DNA of 64,000 nucleotides from Prorocentrum cordatum. Its lineage: Eukaryota; Sar; Dinophyceae; Prorocentrales; Prorocentraceae. Below are positions 23,146 through 34,500 of this stretch, piece by piece. The notes below the pieces were generated by a model. It was given only the letters and a program-made list of their open reading frames with translations, had not been told where the DNA came from and searched no databases. Each line of letters opens with the position of its first letter. Position 1 is the first letter of the stretch. The stretch lies in contig CAUYUJ010008557.1 in the NCBI GenBank assembly GCA_963575745.1, forward strand, positions 186,001 to 250,000. Reading direction: 5' to 3'. The position numbers and the translations under genes were made by a program.

Positions 23146-24078
23146 CTAGGTGAGGTTGTATGTATGCATCGTGCTATCAACCGGCAAAGCTTGGGCTCGC
23201 TCTCTCTCGGCAAGGAATTGATGAGCGTCGTTGGCCGCGTCTCGAGGCGTGGTCAGCACCTCTCCGGGGTCTTTGCGAATAAGAAGATGCTTGGACGAGC
23301 ATTTGCCAGGGCGGCCCCCAGAGGCCAAGAGGCGGCGGCGCATGGCCCGCTGGCCCCTGGCATCATCCGAATCCGCGGCGGCTTGAACTTGGTCAGCCAT
23401 GCTTTCTAGGAGGGCCGCGCGGTCGCCCTCGAGAAGAGAGCGAACCATCCTCCCAGAACTCTTTCGGAAGGCGTGAAGTTCAGAGAGCAAGTCAGTCCCA
23501 TCCATCACCTCGCCCTGAAACCCCGAGGCGGCGAAAACCATATCTTCGAGGAAAGCCCCTTCCATGGCTACGGGGTCGCGCGGTGGTGGGGGTGGGGGGG
23601 GGGGTCGGGGGAGTGCGCGAAACAGAGTCGCCAAGAGCCCGAAGGGGGTCGACGTGACTGCGAGACTTCCCCCTAGGAGGACGAAGGGCCGCTCTGACAC
23701 GGCGTCTAAGGGACATGAGGTCCACGGTACGCTGTCGCACGCAGGGTTTGCGAGGGTAGGCCTTGGGGGCGAGGGTGGGGGGTGGGGTGGGTGGGGGGGG
23801 GGGGGGGGGGGGCTGACTGACCGCGTCTCTGATTCGGCTGGCCAGGAGGGTGCAATGGGCATTGGCGTCAACCCCCCATGGGGCCAAAGGGGTGCCCAAA
23901 AACATCTCAACAAATTTGGCCTGCTTAGCTGGGCCCAACATCGCGCGCCGACCCAACCGATGGGGCAGCCGCAGGAACGAACCGCGAAGACCACTGGAGG
24001 TCGACAAAAATGGGCCAGTGGCCCCCAGCTTCGACCAGGGAGCCCCAATCGTGCCAGACGCCGTGGCTCTTGACACAC
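23146..24078 (-). pseudogene. LINE linker between endonuclease and RT
   Basis: Minus-strand frames encode MEGAFLEDMVFAASGFQGEV, LLSELHAFRKSSGRMVRSLL and CSSKHLLIRKDPGEVLTTPR, charged helical sequence expected between endonuclease and RT. A G/C homopolymer-rich stretch (23585-23605 and 23785-23815) probably caused the frame changes here. Confidence 0.5.
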
Positions 24079-24760
24079 TGAGTAAGCCTAGGAGCAGACA
24101 GGATATAGTCCAGACGGCGGGGGGCGCCATTATGGGCGGTCCAAGCATGACAGTCCGAACTGCTGGGAATGTGGGCGGTGGGGGCATCAAAACCACACCA
24201 AGCCAGGTAGTCCATCAGGAGGGGGCCTCTTTTGTCTAAATCCCGGGGAAAGCCCTGGGCGCCAACGCGCATTCCTTCGACCAGCTGACAACCAGCCCGA
24301 GCGCTGGCGTCGACGAAAACAAGATCGGTTTTCCACTTCGATGCGAGGGCGAGGGCTTCCTCCCACCAGGCAGTCCTGATCACCATGCCGCTATCATTAT
24401 GATGAGCGTGGAGCACGGCGAGGGAGTACCTAAAGGCCGGGGCGTTGACCTTAATGGTGAGGCGACGGGGGTCGGCGTGCACCACCGTGAAGTGCCGCTT
24501 CTCAAGCGCGAGGGGCACTCCCTCGCGGGAGCCATAGCGGGTTCGAAGGGGCGCCCCAAGCTCAACCCCCAAATTGCCATCGACCAATCCTGAACTCAAC
24601 GCCGCAAAGGTACTGGCGGCGCGAGAGCCCCGAGTGGTACGAGCCTCCTGAACGCCCGCAAGGGCCACGCCATGCAAGTCGAGCTGCGTCCTAAGAAGGT
24701 ACACGGCCATCGGCAAACCTCTCAATGGGGGTCGCCCGAGTCGCTGTGACGGAGCGTCAA
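23925..24760 (-). pseudogene. LINE AP-type endonuclease domain
   Basis: Minus strand. The domain begins in the preceding frame (SASCNALTLRHSDSG, ending 24722) and continues after a frame change at LPMAVYLLRTQLDLHGVALA. GVQEAR carries the Gln-Glu metal-binding motif; LAVLHAHHND, LVFVDASARAG, RRLDYILSAP and GGHWPIFVDLQW follow the exonuclease-endonuclease-phosphatase fold order. The last motif is usually S-D-H; here the Asp is Gly (GGHW). That loss of a catalytic residue suggests inactivity even apart from the frameshift. Confidence 0.8.
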
Positions 24761-25082
24761 AGCATTGCAGGACGCACTACGCAGTGCAATCTGCGCCTCA
24801 GACCGCGGGGCTTCAGAGGCCCCCCCGACATAGCTCTTCCCCCTACTAGGGTCAGGCAGGGGAGCAGTGGGGGCCATGGTCGAGCAAGTGGTTAAGGTAG
24901 GGCGGGGCTGGCACCAATATCCTCGACCGTCGAGGGGGGGGATAGGCGGGGCGAGGAGACCAGGGAGAGCGCCTGAGCCAATCCCATTCGGAGCAGCTAG
25001 AGTTAGCGAGAGCATGAACGATCGGCGCTGACGGAAAGAGGAAGGGCCCTCGGGAGGCACGCTTGGCCAGGCTGTCACAGGG

Positions 25083-25412
25083 TTAGTTCCGCGGGTGTCC
25101 GCAGTGCCCTGGGGCATGACAAATCTGAACCTCGCGCTGGGTGCGAGCCGAGAGGTAGAGGGCGCGGGCAGTGCAGCTGAGCTCCTCAGCAGAAACAACA
25201 GACGAAACCCCCATGGCCGCATCGATGGCCCCAAGACAGTCCGAGTAGATGATGATCCTGCTCTGAGCGCCCCGGGTGCCAGAGCAGACCAGACACTAAA
25301 GTATGCCCACCAACTCAGGGACGATGGCGCTGCTGGGAGTCGAAAGCCCAGGGAAGGCCAACATGGCCTGCGTCCAGAAAGCCCCTCCGGAACCAAAACT
25401 GCCATCATAATT
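25083..25412 (-). pseudogene. RNase H-like domain upstream of the LINE endonuclease
   Basis: Minus strand, two frames. NYDGSFGSGGAF holds the first Asp; after a frame change, GAQSRIIIYSDCLGAIDAAM holds the third acidic site (SDC.GAI), then EELSCTARALYLSARTQREV and QICHAPGHCGHPRN-stop, matching the HVPGHxGxxxN end of RNase H. The likely Glu lies in the PELVGILLVW segment. In most LINEs with RNase H the domain follows the RT, so its place before the endonuclease is unusual. Confidence 0.65.
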
Positions 25413-26399
25413 GGAAAGAACATGGGCCATGGACCGCCCCGCCCCCTCGGGGTCGGAAGCAAAAAAGGACCGTCGACGAAGCGGTATTTGGTTATACCCA
25501 TGCCTGAGTGCACAGGCACAAGGTCCAATGCCGTAGACGCCGCTAGGTGGATATCGCCACGATCACCCACATCCACGGATAACGTGAACCCACCTGTTAC
25601 CACAAGACCTTCACACATCGACCGTGGCAACTGCAAATCCCACCGCGAGGCGCCCTTTTTGGCCGCCGCGCAAGACCCCAAGGCGTCGGCGAGTGAGATG
25701 GGGATTCCAGGGCCCTCTACCCCTCCAGTGGCCCCCAGGGCAGGAGGCGGCGCCCCAACCCCCGCGCCCGCGGCGAGGGGGGAGGAGAGGAGAGTTGGAG
25801 GGTGGACATCCTCGGCGTAGCGCGCGTGAGACGGCTTCCCCGAGCGATCGCGGCGCACAGCTTCAAAAACCGACCCTGGATGTTCAAAGGCTCCAGGCGC
25901 CCAAACTCCCCCGAGCCTGGCGGGGTAGGGCGGCGTGTCAGAATTCGAAATTGGAGCAGGTGGGCGTCCCTGTGGCAGAGGAAGGCGGAGGTCCGAACGC
26001 AGGCGGAGCGAGTGCAGGGGCACTCCCATTGATCGCCAGACAGCCCGTGGGGCTGAGAACCTCGCTCGCTTCCGAGTCACCTTGGGTGGGCTCAATACAA
26101 TCGGAGCCACAGCCAGGGCGAATGTTTGACACCCCGGGGGCTCGAGACCAGGACGGGAAGGGGGGGCGATCGGGGCCGAAGAGGGGTTGGGGCCACTCCC
26201 ATGGGGCCCCAAGACAACCTGCAGAGCAGTGGCTGTCGGAGCAATCGGCCGCGAAAGCGGAGCACAACTTTAGGCCGCCTGGCCTCGAGCTCCCCTGCGC
26301 GGTCGGCCTCATGGCGTCTGCAGCGCGCTGGCGATGCGGTGCACGGTGCGACCCAGGAACAGGAAGGTGCCCCCGTCGAGGACGAGGGCGCGGTAGCTG

Positions 26400-27799
26400 A
26401 ACGGCAGCGGACCCAGGAGACCAGCACCAGTCCGTGGCCGAAGAGGGGGAAGCACAAGAGACAGTCAAATTGCCGCGTCGTCCAGCGAGGCTGCCTGCAG
26501 GCCAGAATTGCGCCATGGCATGAAGATATTCTTCTGAAGACATTGGTGGGGCTCTCGCTATTGTTGCGCGCGGGCTGGGAGGCGCTGGCTCCGCTGGGCG
26601 CCCGCGCGAGCTGAGGCGGTCATCGCTGCGCGACCTCGCCCTGCCGAAGGATGGGGGCCTCTCGCCGAGACCAGGCTTGCCGCTGGACTCCGCCTTGGCC
26701 ACTGGCGAAGCTGGCGACGATTTGATCGACTGCGGTGGCGGCGGATCAAACGAACCTGTCTGCGTGGCTTTGGAATGTTCCATCACCTGTTGCATGCAAT
26801 GAGGCATGGCTTGCGTCTCCTTTTGCGCGGGCGCCAGCTGCGTCTGGACCTCGGCCTGCACGTTGGGCGGCCTTGGCGCGGCGCGGTCGGCGGGCGCCCC
26901 CTTCGCCGCAGCTGGCGGTGGTGTTGGCGGCGCAGGCTGCGGCGGCGGCGGTGTCGGGCGCGGCGGCGGCGGGGCGCCCATTGGCGCCGCGGCCGCCGCG
27001 GGCTGCGGCGGCGGCGACTGCTTCGCCGCCGAGAGCCTGCCCCCGCAGGCACCGCGGCCGCTGCCTTGGACGGCGGCGCCGCCGCCTCTGCCTGCTCCGC
27101 ACTCGGCGGCTCGCCGTAGAGGTCGAACGCCGCGTCCATGCCGGCGGGGTCGTCCTCCTGCTCGGCCTCGCGCTCGTCCTCGATGGCCTCCATCAGCTCC
27201 GAGCGGGTCCTCTTGGGCGCTTTCGCTTGGCCCGGCAGTCTGTCGTAGCTGACTCTCAGCCCGTCCGCGTCCTCCTGCTTTGACCCCTACAACTTGTAGT
27301 CGGACTCGACTCGCTGCTTCGTCCTTTCGATGTTGCCGTCGACCATCGTCAACTGAGTCTCGACGGAGAAATGGGCGACCGAGCAACGTCTCGTGACCGA
27401 GAGTTGGCGCGCGCGCTCCGAGGTGTCCAGCTTCTGCGTCTTCAGAAGTCCGCGCCGCGCCCCCAGCAATGCGATGCGCGCGCGAAGGTTCTTCAAATAC
27501 TGCTTGCGGGTGTCCCCTGGGGCCCCTGGGGCCAGAGGCTTGAAGTGGTCCGACAGCGCTGCCTCCGACGGTGTGGCCATCCTCGCGCAGGGCGGCTCGT
27601 CGGCGGGGCTCCTGGCGGAAGACGTCCACGGCGCCCCCTCTTTGCCGAGATGGCCCCGAGGTGACTCAGAGCGTCGCGGTGACTGTCCACGCCTCGGGCT
27701 GCGGCCGCGCCAGCCCTGCCGCCAATGCTTGCCGCAGCCTTTGCACCGCGCGAGCGCGGCGGCGTTCTGCTCGCCGCAGCCGCATTGCCAACGAGGCAT
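26400..27799 (-). pseudogene. LINE ORF1 (gag-like) with RanBP2-type zinc finger
   Basis: Minus strand starting MPRWQCGCGEQNAAALARCK. The W.C.C...N......C..C spacing is a RanBP2-type zinc finger, common at the start of dinoflagellate LINE ORF1. A helical region follows (LKNLRARIALLGARRGLLKT, ETQLTMVDGNIERTKQRVES). A TAG at 27289-27287 interrupts the frame, which then continues (LRVSYDRLPGQAKAPKRTRS, EAIEDEREAEQEDDPAGMDA). Ala/Pro/Gly repeats at 26890-27060 carry a further frame change before SSEEYLHAMAQFWP near 26530. RNA binding is inferred from the family. Confidence 0.65.
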
Positions 27800-27999
27800 G
27801 GGGGAAGTGAAGGGAACCGACATCACCCCGCGGCCGCGCGAGGGCCCGCCGCGAGGATCGCGCGGGGGACGACCTGCAGCTGCTGCGGGCGGCCCGCCTC
27901 GAGCCAGCCCCTCGGCTGCAGGCGGGCGCGAAGCCGCAGGGCACGGTCTCGCACTGGAGCCAAAATGGTTACGGTTCCCCCCCCCCCCCCCTGCCCCTC

Positions 28000-28834
28000 T
28001 AACTACCTAGATGTAGAAATAAGAGGCACCCACATTCAAGCGTTGTTCGGGGAATGCGCCATGGCAAACTCTGCGATGGATTCCATGACATCCTGGATGG
28101 GTCGAAGCCACCTCGATGGAATTCCGACCTGCAAGATGGCCGCGCGTTGGCCAGGTTCCTGCGAACGCGGCCGGACCACACTGCCAGGGCGCCTCCTGCT
28201 CCCTGCCTGTACCCTGCTCGTCCGAAGTCGTCGTCCTCCTTCTTCTGCCGCCATCCTGCCCCTCTGGATCCTCATCACCTGAACCTTCTTGATCGCCCCC
28301 CCCCGCCGTCCTCGTCCTCATCCTCGCCCTTCCTCGCCTCACATCCCCCCCGTTTTCCGCTTGGTCATTATCATCTACCCCATCTTCGCCATCGCCGCGG
28401 TCATTTGCATCTCCTCGCTCACCGTGCTCCAAGAGGCCCCCAGGACTGGCCGTCAGGATCCCAGTAGCTCATCCAAGAGCGCCCCGACGGGCCCGAATGA
28501 ACATACTACGTTGGGTATATGTCTCTTTCGCGCCCCGAGGCCTTCCCGTTCTGGCGTCAAAAATGGCCCCGCAGATGCTGATGACGGCTCCAAGGCGGCC
28601 CAGGGGGCTGTCGAAACGCCGCGCGCAGCCCCGCGGGAATTTCGAAGACGGCCCCGAGGGCCTTCAATGCGGCCCGCGCGCTCTCAGCGCCCCCTTGGGG
28701 GCTGAGAGTTGGGGGCTTTCAGAAGCTCCCAGGGAATTCCCAAATCGCGGGAGCTCTCTGAGGCCTTTCGGGCGCGCGCAGAATCCTGTCGGGAAGTCCC
28801 AGAGGCTTCCTGGGAGCTCCCAGAGCGAAGATGG
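28000..28834. other. Region without recognised gene
   Basis: Open frames on both strands but no motif. 28500-28830 is rich in GGGCCC, TTTCGGGCG and CTCCCAGAG words and looks like degenerate repeat. It may hold the 5' untranslated region or promoter of the LINE. Confidence 0.4.
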
Positions 28835-29290
28835 GCGGGCTCAATCGTATTCTCGCGGTTTCGTGGCCCTTCCGCTCCTCCAAGGAGGCCCCGCCAGAGC
28901 GGGGGAAATATCGGAACACCGTGCCATTCACGCGGTTTCGTGGCCCTCCCGCCTTTTCCAGGGGGGCGCCGCCACAGCGATGGGGGGCATCGGCCATGCT
29001 GATTTCACGGTTTCGCACCCCCTTGCCTTTCCCGGGAGGCCCCGCCAGAGCGAGGGGGGCATCGGAACACCATGTTATGCTCGCGGTTTCGTGCCTTCCC
29101 CACCCTTCCAGCGAGGCCCCGCCAAAGCGAGGATAATATTGGGGCAACACACTATTCGCGCGGTTTCGTGCCTCTCCAATGCTTCCAAAGAGGCCCCGCC
29201 AGGGCGAGGAGGGTATCGGAGCAGCATGCTATTTACACGGTGTCGTGCCTTTCCCGCTCCTTCAGGGAGGCCCCGCGAGAGCGCCATTGA
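28835..29290. repeat. Tandem repeat, 75-77 bp unit, 6 copies
   Basis: Unit contains GCGGTTTCGTG, AGGCCCCGCCAGAGCGAG and ATCGGAACACC-like words. The CGGTTTCG word recurs at about 28856, 28933, 29008, 29084, 29161 and 29238. One + frame stays open through all copies, but its sequence is simply the translated repeat. Confidence 0.9.
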
Positions 29291-29490
29291 GGCTTTGGAT
29301 TTTGCCCACAGAGGCCCGAACGCACCCTCAAAGGCACCGCCACGCTGCCTACTCATGCCCCGCGCGCAGCCCACAGAGGCCCCGAACGCTCCCACATAGG
29401 CCCCGACAAACTGTCCACTGAGACCGCCGACGCAGCCCGCTGAGGCCCCGAGCGCGCCCACAGAGGCCACGCCGCGCTGCCAACTGAGGC
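29291..29490. repeat. Degenerate repeat around GAGGCCCCGAACGC
   Basis: Repeated CCCACAGAGGCCCCGAACGC-like words at roughly 25-45 bp spacing, continuing from the 76-bp array. Confidence 0.75.
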
Positions 29491-29719
29491 CCGGCTGTGA
29501 CATTCTTACGTGGGGAATGCGGGCCGCCTAGTTGGACTCGGCGTCGCACGTCAGTCTTGCGGCTGCAACTTGGCGATCCCGGGTCGCGCCAGAACACCAT
29601 TCTTGGGACTTCAACGCCACGAGTTAATGTGACTGCTACACCCTGGTAATCCGCAGTCGGGATGGAACAACATTCTTGGGTCGTCAGCCATCAGAGTCCG
29701 CTGAAGCGTTGTAAACGTT

Positions 29720-30085
29720 TTGGGCGGATGTGCGCGGCGCTTAGGCGGAAACCGCATTTTGAAAAGGAGCCATTCTCGATCTGTGAAGCTTCTTTCGGGC
29801 GGGAACACATTTCGAACAGAGAGACGCCATCCACCCGCGAAGCAATTGCAGACTTTTAAGACGAGTATGCGCGGTTTTAGGGCGAGACCCACATTTTGCA
29901 AATCGCCCGCCCTCCATCTGCGCCGCTCTTGCAAGCTGGTCAGACGAATGCTCGCGGCGCTGACGTGGGACCCACATTTTGAAAGAGGGGCCGCCCTGAA
30001 TATAAAACGAACGCGTGCGGCGCTAATGCGGCGCGCCGCGCTACGGCGAAAACCATATTTTGAAAACTTCCAGCCTTCGACCCGC
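29720..30085. repeat. Degenerate tandem repeat, about 80-85 bp unit
   Basis: Four to five diverged copies marked by CACATTTTG at about 29752, 29888, 29972 and 30054 (with a weaker copy near 29805), each preceded by a GCGGCGCT-type word and followed by CGCCC/GCC and CGCGAA words. Minus-strand open frame 30135-29611 is the translated repeat. Confidence 0.7.
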
Positions 30086-30207
30086 GAAACTGCTGCAATT
30101 GCGAAATTGTTGCAACGCTTCAGCTTCAGGACCATGGGCGGCGAGGAAGTCTCAGGCGAAACGCCTGGCCTGCTCTATCAGCCCGTATCCGGGTGCGACA
30201 GTCAGGG

Positions 30208-30330
30208 GGGGGGGGGGGGGGGGGCGACGCAGCAGGATGATGACAGGGCAGAGGAGGAGCAGGAGCAGGAGGAGGAGGAGGAGGAGGAGGAGAAGGAGGA
30301 GCCAAGGAAAGGAGGAGCCAAGGAAGGGAG
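30208..30330. repeat. G homopolymer and GGA tract
   Basis: A run of 17 or so G at 30208-30224, followed by AGGAGGAGG simple sequence. No coding evidence. Confidence 0.85.
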
Positions 30331-31880
30331 TCAAGCGCGCGGCCGCGCACGGGCCCCCTGCCCTCGGCCGTGGCTGCGCGCCGTGCCATCGGCGTGGCCG
30401 CAGCCTGTGGGGAGGCTACCCAGCCCGCCCCCCCGCGCCACTGCTCGGGGGGAGGGGGGGGGGCAACCCAGCCCGTTTGCCAGCTCCCCCCACCAGTGAC
30501 TGCGGGGAGGCTGACCCGCGCCGCCGGTTGGGGGAGGGGGGCGGCCACCCGCCCCGTCTCCCACCCACCCCTACCTGGAGGAGGAGTCAGAGGCGAAGCA
30601 GAGGAGGAGCGGATGGAGGAGGGAGAGGACGACGACGCCGACTTGGCCGATGCGGCGGCGCTCCGGCTGGGGCCTGCTGCCCCGCCAGGGCCTCTTGCTG
30701 GCGCCAGAAAGGGGGGGCAGGGGGCAGCAGCGGCAGGGGCGCGCGAACCAGGAGGGGCAGGAGGGGGAGGACAGCGGCGACGAGCCGCTGGAGATTGGGC
30801 GCTGGACTTGCCGCCGGCGTCCAAACGCCCAGCCGCGTGCAAGGCATGCGCAGCCCCGTTCGCGTCGCAGGAGATGCGCCCATGGTAGTGGGGCAGCCGG
30901 CAGCGGTGCAGGCGGATGTGCATTGGGCGCATGGCTCGCAAAGTGGGCTCGGAGGACGAAGTCCGCCCAGTCGGTCGCGCGGAGGCCGCGCGCGCCCAGG
31001 AGGCGCGGGCCGCGCTGGCCGCCGCAGCAGCCGACCGCAACGCTGGCGGAAGGCATCCTGGCCACGCGGCACAGGGGGGGGCGACCCTGACCACGGCAGG
31101 ATGCCAGTCAAACGCCCGAACTGGGAGGGGCAGGTGCTGCCGGAGCGCGGGCGGTGGCAGAACCTGTCCTGGGAGGCCGCGCCCGGGACAGGAGTGTCCA
31201 CTTTCGCGCGGGCGCCTGACAGGTCCCGCAGGGCAGTGGCTCACGCCCGCCACGAGGCCTTTGAAGTGCTGGGAGTTGTTCTTGCTCTTAGGCGTGGCGC
31301 TGCTCGCCTGGCCGAGCGGCGGCGGCCCAGCGCGTGCAGAACTATTGGAAGAGCAGCTCGCCTTGCGGCGGGGTAGGCAGCGGGCGCCTCCGCGGGCCTC
31401 TACGGGGGGCAGCTCGGCGCCCCGGGCGCCTGGAGGACGCGCAACCGCTAGGCAAAGGGGGGGGGGGGGGGGGCGCGTGCACGCGCCGGCTGCTGCTGGC
31501 GAATTCGCCAGCAGCACGCGAGCTTGACGCAGACGCGCCGTCTGCGTCGAGCTCGCGCCCCGGCGCGTCTGCGTCGAGCTGCCGGGGCCGAGCTCGCGCC
31601 CCGCGCAGACGCGACGCTGGGCCAGCTTCGCGCGAGTTTCCCGCCTGACGAGCGCGCCCCTGCAGAGGAGCAGCCGCCGTCGCCCCTGCCGCGCGCGCCG
31701 CCCAGCCCAGAGCTCCAGGGGCAAGTGGGGGGCGAGGCGCGCCTGCTGCTGCGGAGGTCCCCGCGGCTTACAGCGCCAGGCCTGCTTGGAACGCAGCTGG
31801 AGCACCTCGCCGCCGGCGCCGACGGTGGAGAGACTCGGCGACTGCTCCCCCGGGCGATCGCGCGGGTCGCTTTCGGCGAG
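30331..31880. other. GC-rich region, probably decayed LINE 5' part
   Basis: Very GC-rich with long overlapping open frames on both strands, none with a recognised domain. The 640-codon minus frame is Pro/Ala/Arg-rich and opposite to a later + strand RT remnant, so I read this as the decayed upstream part of that element, without proof. Confidence 0.35.
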
Positions 31881-32890
31881 CTTCCGCCGGGCGTTCTCCG
31901 GGCTGTCCGGTCCGGCGAGCGCGGAAGACGCAGCTTGCCGACGCGGCGGGCGGGCGCCGGCACGGGGTCGGGCGGGGGGCGGGGCGACCCTGCTGGCGAG
32001 GCGCCTGCGAGCCCTGGCGGAGACGTGGGCAGACGCCTTGTTCATCAAGGTGGGCGCGGAGGCGGCGATTCAAAGAATGAGGCGGGGGCCCGCGCTCCAG
32101 GCAACGGCGGCGGCGGCCCCCGAAGTGGCTGCAGCGCTGCATGCGCGGCGCGCGGAGCCAGCCGAGCACTGCTGGCGGGGGTCCAGCGGGCGGTTCGAGA
32201 ATGTCCGCAGCCGACGGGGGTTCGACCAGGGGGGCCCGCTGCCCCAAGCCGGCTTCGCCGTCGGCCAGCGGCGAGCCATGGGGTAGCTTTTGGGCGAGCT
32301 ACAGCAACAGGACCCACGCGCAAGGCTTTCCTCCTGCCTGGGCGACGCCTACCTCGTGGTAAGAGCGGGCCTCGGGGTGCTCGCGCTGGTTGGCCTGAAG
32401 AGGGTGCTTGCTCCGCTCGGGCTCGAACTCAACGCCCGGTAAACGCAGGTCTGGTCACCGGCCGGAGCGCAGGCCGCCCCGCGCGATCTGGCGGGCCACT
32501 TGGCGCCCGAGCTGCCGGCGCTCGGCGCGAAGCTCCGGGCGCCCGGGGGCGCCGACGACGCGGCGCTCGCATTCGGCGGAGAGGGCTGTGGACTTGATGC
32601 GGAAAGACGCGCCTGCAGCAGCATTTCCCTCGCCTCGAGGAGATCCGAGAGAGCCTTTCCGAGCGGGCGAGGGCGGCGCTCTTGGCGACCTACGCAGGCA
32701 ACGCCGGCCAACGCCATCTCCAGCTTGCGCTGGCGACGCCCGGCGAGGAGGCCTTCAGCTGCGACGCGGCGCTGACGGCTTGCCGGGGGCAGCTGCTGGA
32801 CCGCCCCCTGGGGCCTGAGGCCTGCGAGCTGCTGGGCCTACCGCGCAAGCTTGGCGGCGACCACTATGCGCGCTGCGGCCCTCTGGGCCG
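31880..32890 (+). pseudogene. Dead reverse transcriptase of a second LINE
   Basis: On the + strand, ADALFIKVGAEAAIQRMRRG (about 32032-32090) matches RT motif A of dinoflagellate LINEs, where K-x-D-A..AF is usual; the Asp is Gly. RRGFDQGGPLPQAGFAVGQR (about 32213-32272) is motif B (QG.PL). SSCLGDAYLVVRAGLGVLAL (about 32330-32390) is motif C with the first catalytic Asp changed to Gly. LAPLGLELNAR, a stop, and TQVWSP follow as motif D/E (K-T-Q-V-W in relatives). Two catalytic Asp losses plus stops make this copy non-functional. Boundaries are approximate. Confidence 0.7.
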
Positions 32891-32899
32891 CCTGGACGC

Positions 32900-33240
32900 A
32901 CGTCGCGAGGGCGCCAGATCAGCGGTCGCGAAGGCGCTCCTGAAACTCATTTCGAGGAGGAACCAGCATGGGCGACGAGGGCGCACCAAAGACGCCGCGA
33001 CAAGCGGCCATGAAGGCGCTGGATAAGCAGCCACGAAAACGCTAGATGAGAAGCCGCGAAGGCGCTGCCGACATGCATTTCGAAGTGGACCCGGCATGGG
33101 CGACGAGGACATACCAAGGAATCTGCGACAAACAGCGCTGAAGGCGTTGGGTGAGCAGCCGCAAAGTTGCTAGATGAGCGGCCCTGAAGGCGCTGGATGA
33201 GCAGCTGCGAGGGCGCTAGATCAGCAACCGCAACGGCGCT
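32900..33240. repeat. Minisatellite around GCGCTGGATGAGCAGC
   Basis: Repeated AAGGCGCT.GATGAGCAGC and ATGGGCGACGAGG words. A related stretch is at 34168-34260 (GTGCTGGATGAGCAGCCAC), separated by a different minisatellite, so the family is locally dispersed. Confidence 0.75.
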
Positions 33241-33339
33241 ACTGAAATTTATTCCATCCTTCGCTCACTCCGCCGGCCCATGTTGCATGATCGCTAGTGC
33301 TTCGCCGTGGGCCCAGGGCCATTGTGGCGCGCCGAGGAG

Positions 33340-33470
33340 GAGGAGGAGGAGGAAGATGAGGATGGGGAAGGGGAGGGGAGGAGGAGGAGAATATGATAAG
33401 GAGAGGAGGAAGAGGAATATAAGTAGGAGGAGGAGGAAGAGGAGGAGGAGGAAGGGGAAGGGGCAGAGGA
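33340..33470. repeat. (GGA)n tract
   Basis: Purine tract of GGAGGA and GAAGAG triplets. Confidence 0.9.
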
Positions 33471-33539
33471 CGAAGCCTCTCATTGGCATCTTGTGTTGCT
33501 CTTGGGGCCAAACAGGGTCGTCGTCAAAATGCTTCTTTG

Positions 33540-34020
33540 GGGGCCTTTCGGAGTTTTTGAAAAGCCGTTCGGGGGCGCCTGGGAGGTATTTTTGAAATTC
33601 TGGGGTCTCTTGGGGCCTCTTTTGGGCCTCCTGGGGCTTCTTGGGGGCCTCTTGGCGGCATTTTGGGGCTGCTTTGGGGCCTCTTCGGGGCTTCTCGGGG
33701 CCTCCTGGGGCCCTCTTGGGGCGGAAGGCTTGAGTTTTCGGTTCGTGGTCCCCCTCTGCCCCTATTGGGGCCGTATTGGGACCGTTTTGGGCCGTCTTGG
33801 GCGCCTCTTGGGCCGTCTCGGGGCCCTCTTGGGCCCTCTTGGGGCCTTCTTGAAATCATCGTAAAATGTATGATGTTGGCCTCTCGGGCCCTCTTGTGAC
33901 GCCTCTTGGAGGCCACTTGGAGGCCTCTTGGGCCGTCTCGGGGTCATCATCGGCGTCTTGGAGCGCTCTTTAGGCGTCTCGGGGGCCTCTTGGGCAGTCT
34001 TGGGGACCTCTTGGGTCAGG
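33540..34020. repeat. Minisatellite around CTTGGGGCCT
   Basis: About 480 bp of degenerate 10-15 bp units (TTGGGGCCTC, TTGGGCCGTC). Frames across it are repeat translations. Confidence 0.85.
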
Positions 34021-34284
34021 AGGGGGGATAGTCGATTGCGCCCCTCCCCCGGGAGGCCACGATCCTCGCGCGAACTAGAATATTGTGAACCAGTTACCGG
34101 AGATCTTGGAACGCCCTTGGCCCGTTGGGCCGGCGAATTCCGAAGAGGAACCCGAATTCCGAACAGAAACCGCGACAAGCAGCCATGGAGGTGCTGGATG
34201 AGCAGCCACGAAGGCGATAGTGGGCTCCATGCAAAAGATGAGCCGGTAATGGCGACGAGGAAAAAAACGCAGCAGGGGGCGCGA

Positions 34285-34500
34285 GGAGGACACGAGGGAA
34301 CAGTTAGGGACGCGAGCGGGGCACGAGGGGGACAGAAGGGGGACACGAGGGGGGCATAAGGGGACACGAGGGGCGCGAGGGGACAGGAGGGGACGCGAGG
34401 GGGGCCACGAGGGGATAGCAGGGGACGCGAGAGGGACGCGTGTGGGCATCAGGGGACACGAGGGGCGCAGTAGGGGACACGACAAAGGGGGACACGAAGG
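34285..34500. repeat. Minisatellite around GGGGACACGAGG
   Basis: Degenerate 10-14 bp units of GGGGACGCGAGG and GGGGACACGAGG. Confidence 0.85.

Larger units (their letters stand above)
21150..27990 (-). mobile_element. Decayed LINE (non-LTR retrotransposon), minus strand
   Basis: Read on the minus strand the order is ORF1 with a RanBP2-type zinc finger (27799 leftward), an RNase H-like domain (25412-25083), an AP-type endonuclease (24725-23925), a linker, a reverse transcriptase (about 23000-21800) and a terminal C2H2 finger (about 21330-21240). The pieces are in order and orientation but spread over several frames with internal stops, so the copy is inactive. The 3' boundary is near 21150, where GAT simple sequence starts; the 5' boundary is near 27990, next to a C homopolymer (27980-27996). 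I saw no target-site duplication. Confidence 0.8.

Noticed and set aside
25095-26400. Plus-strand open frames antisense to the LINE
   Set aside because: They lie opposite readable endonuclease, RNase H and ORF1 segments and have no domain of their own.
30126-32048. A 640-codon minus-strand open frame
   Set aside because: Pro/Ala/Arg-rich, in very GC-rich DNA where stops are rare. The opposite strand carries a readable reverse transcriptase at its right end, so this frame is a shadow.
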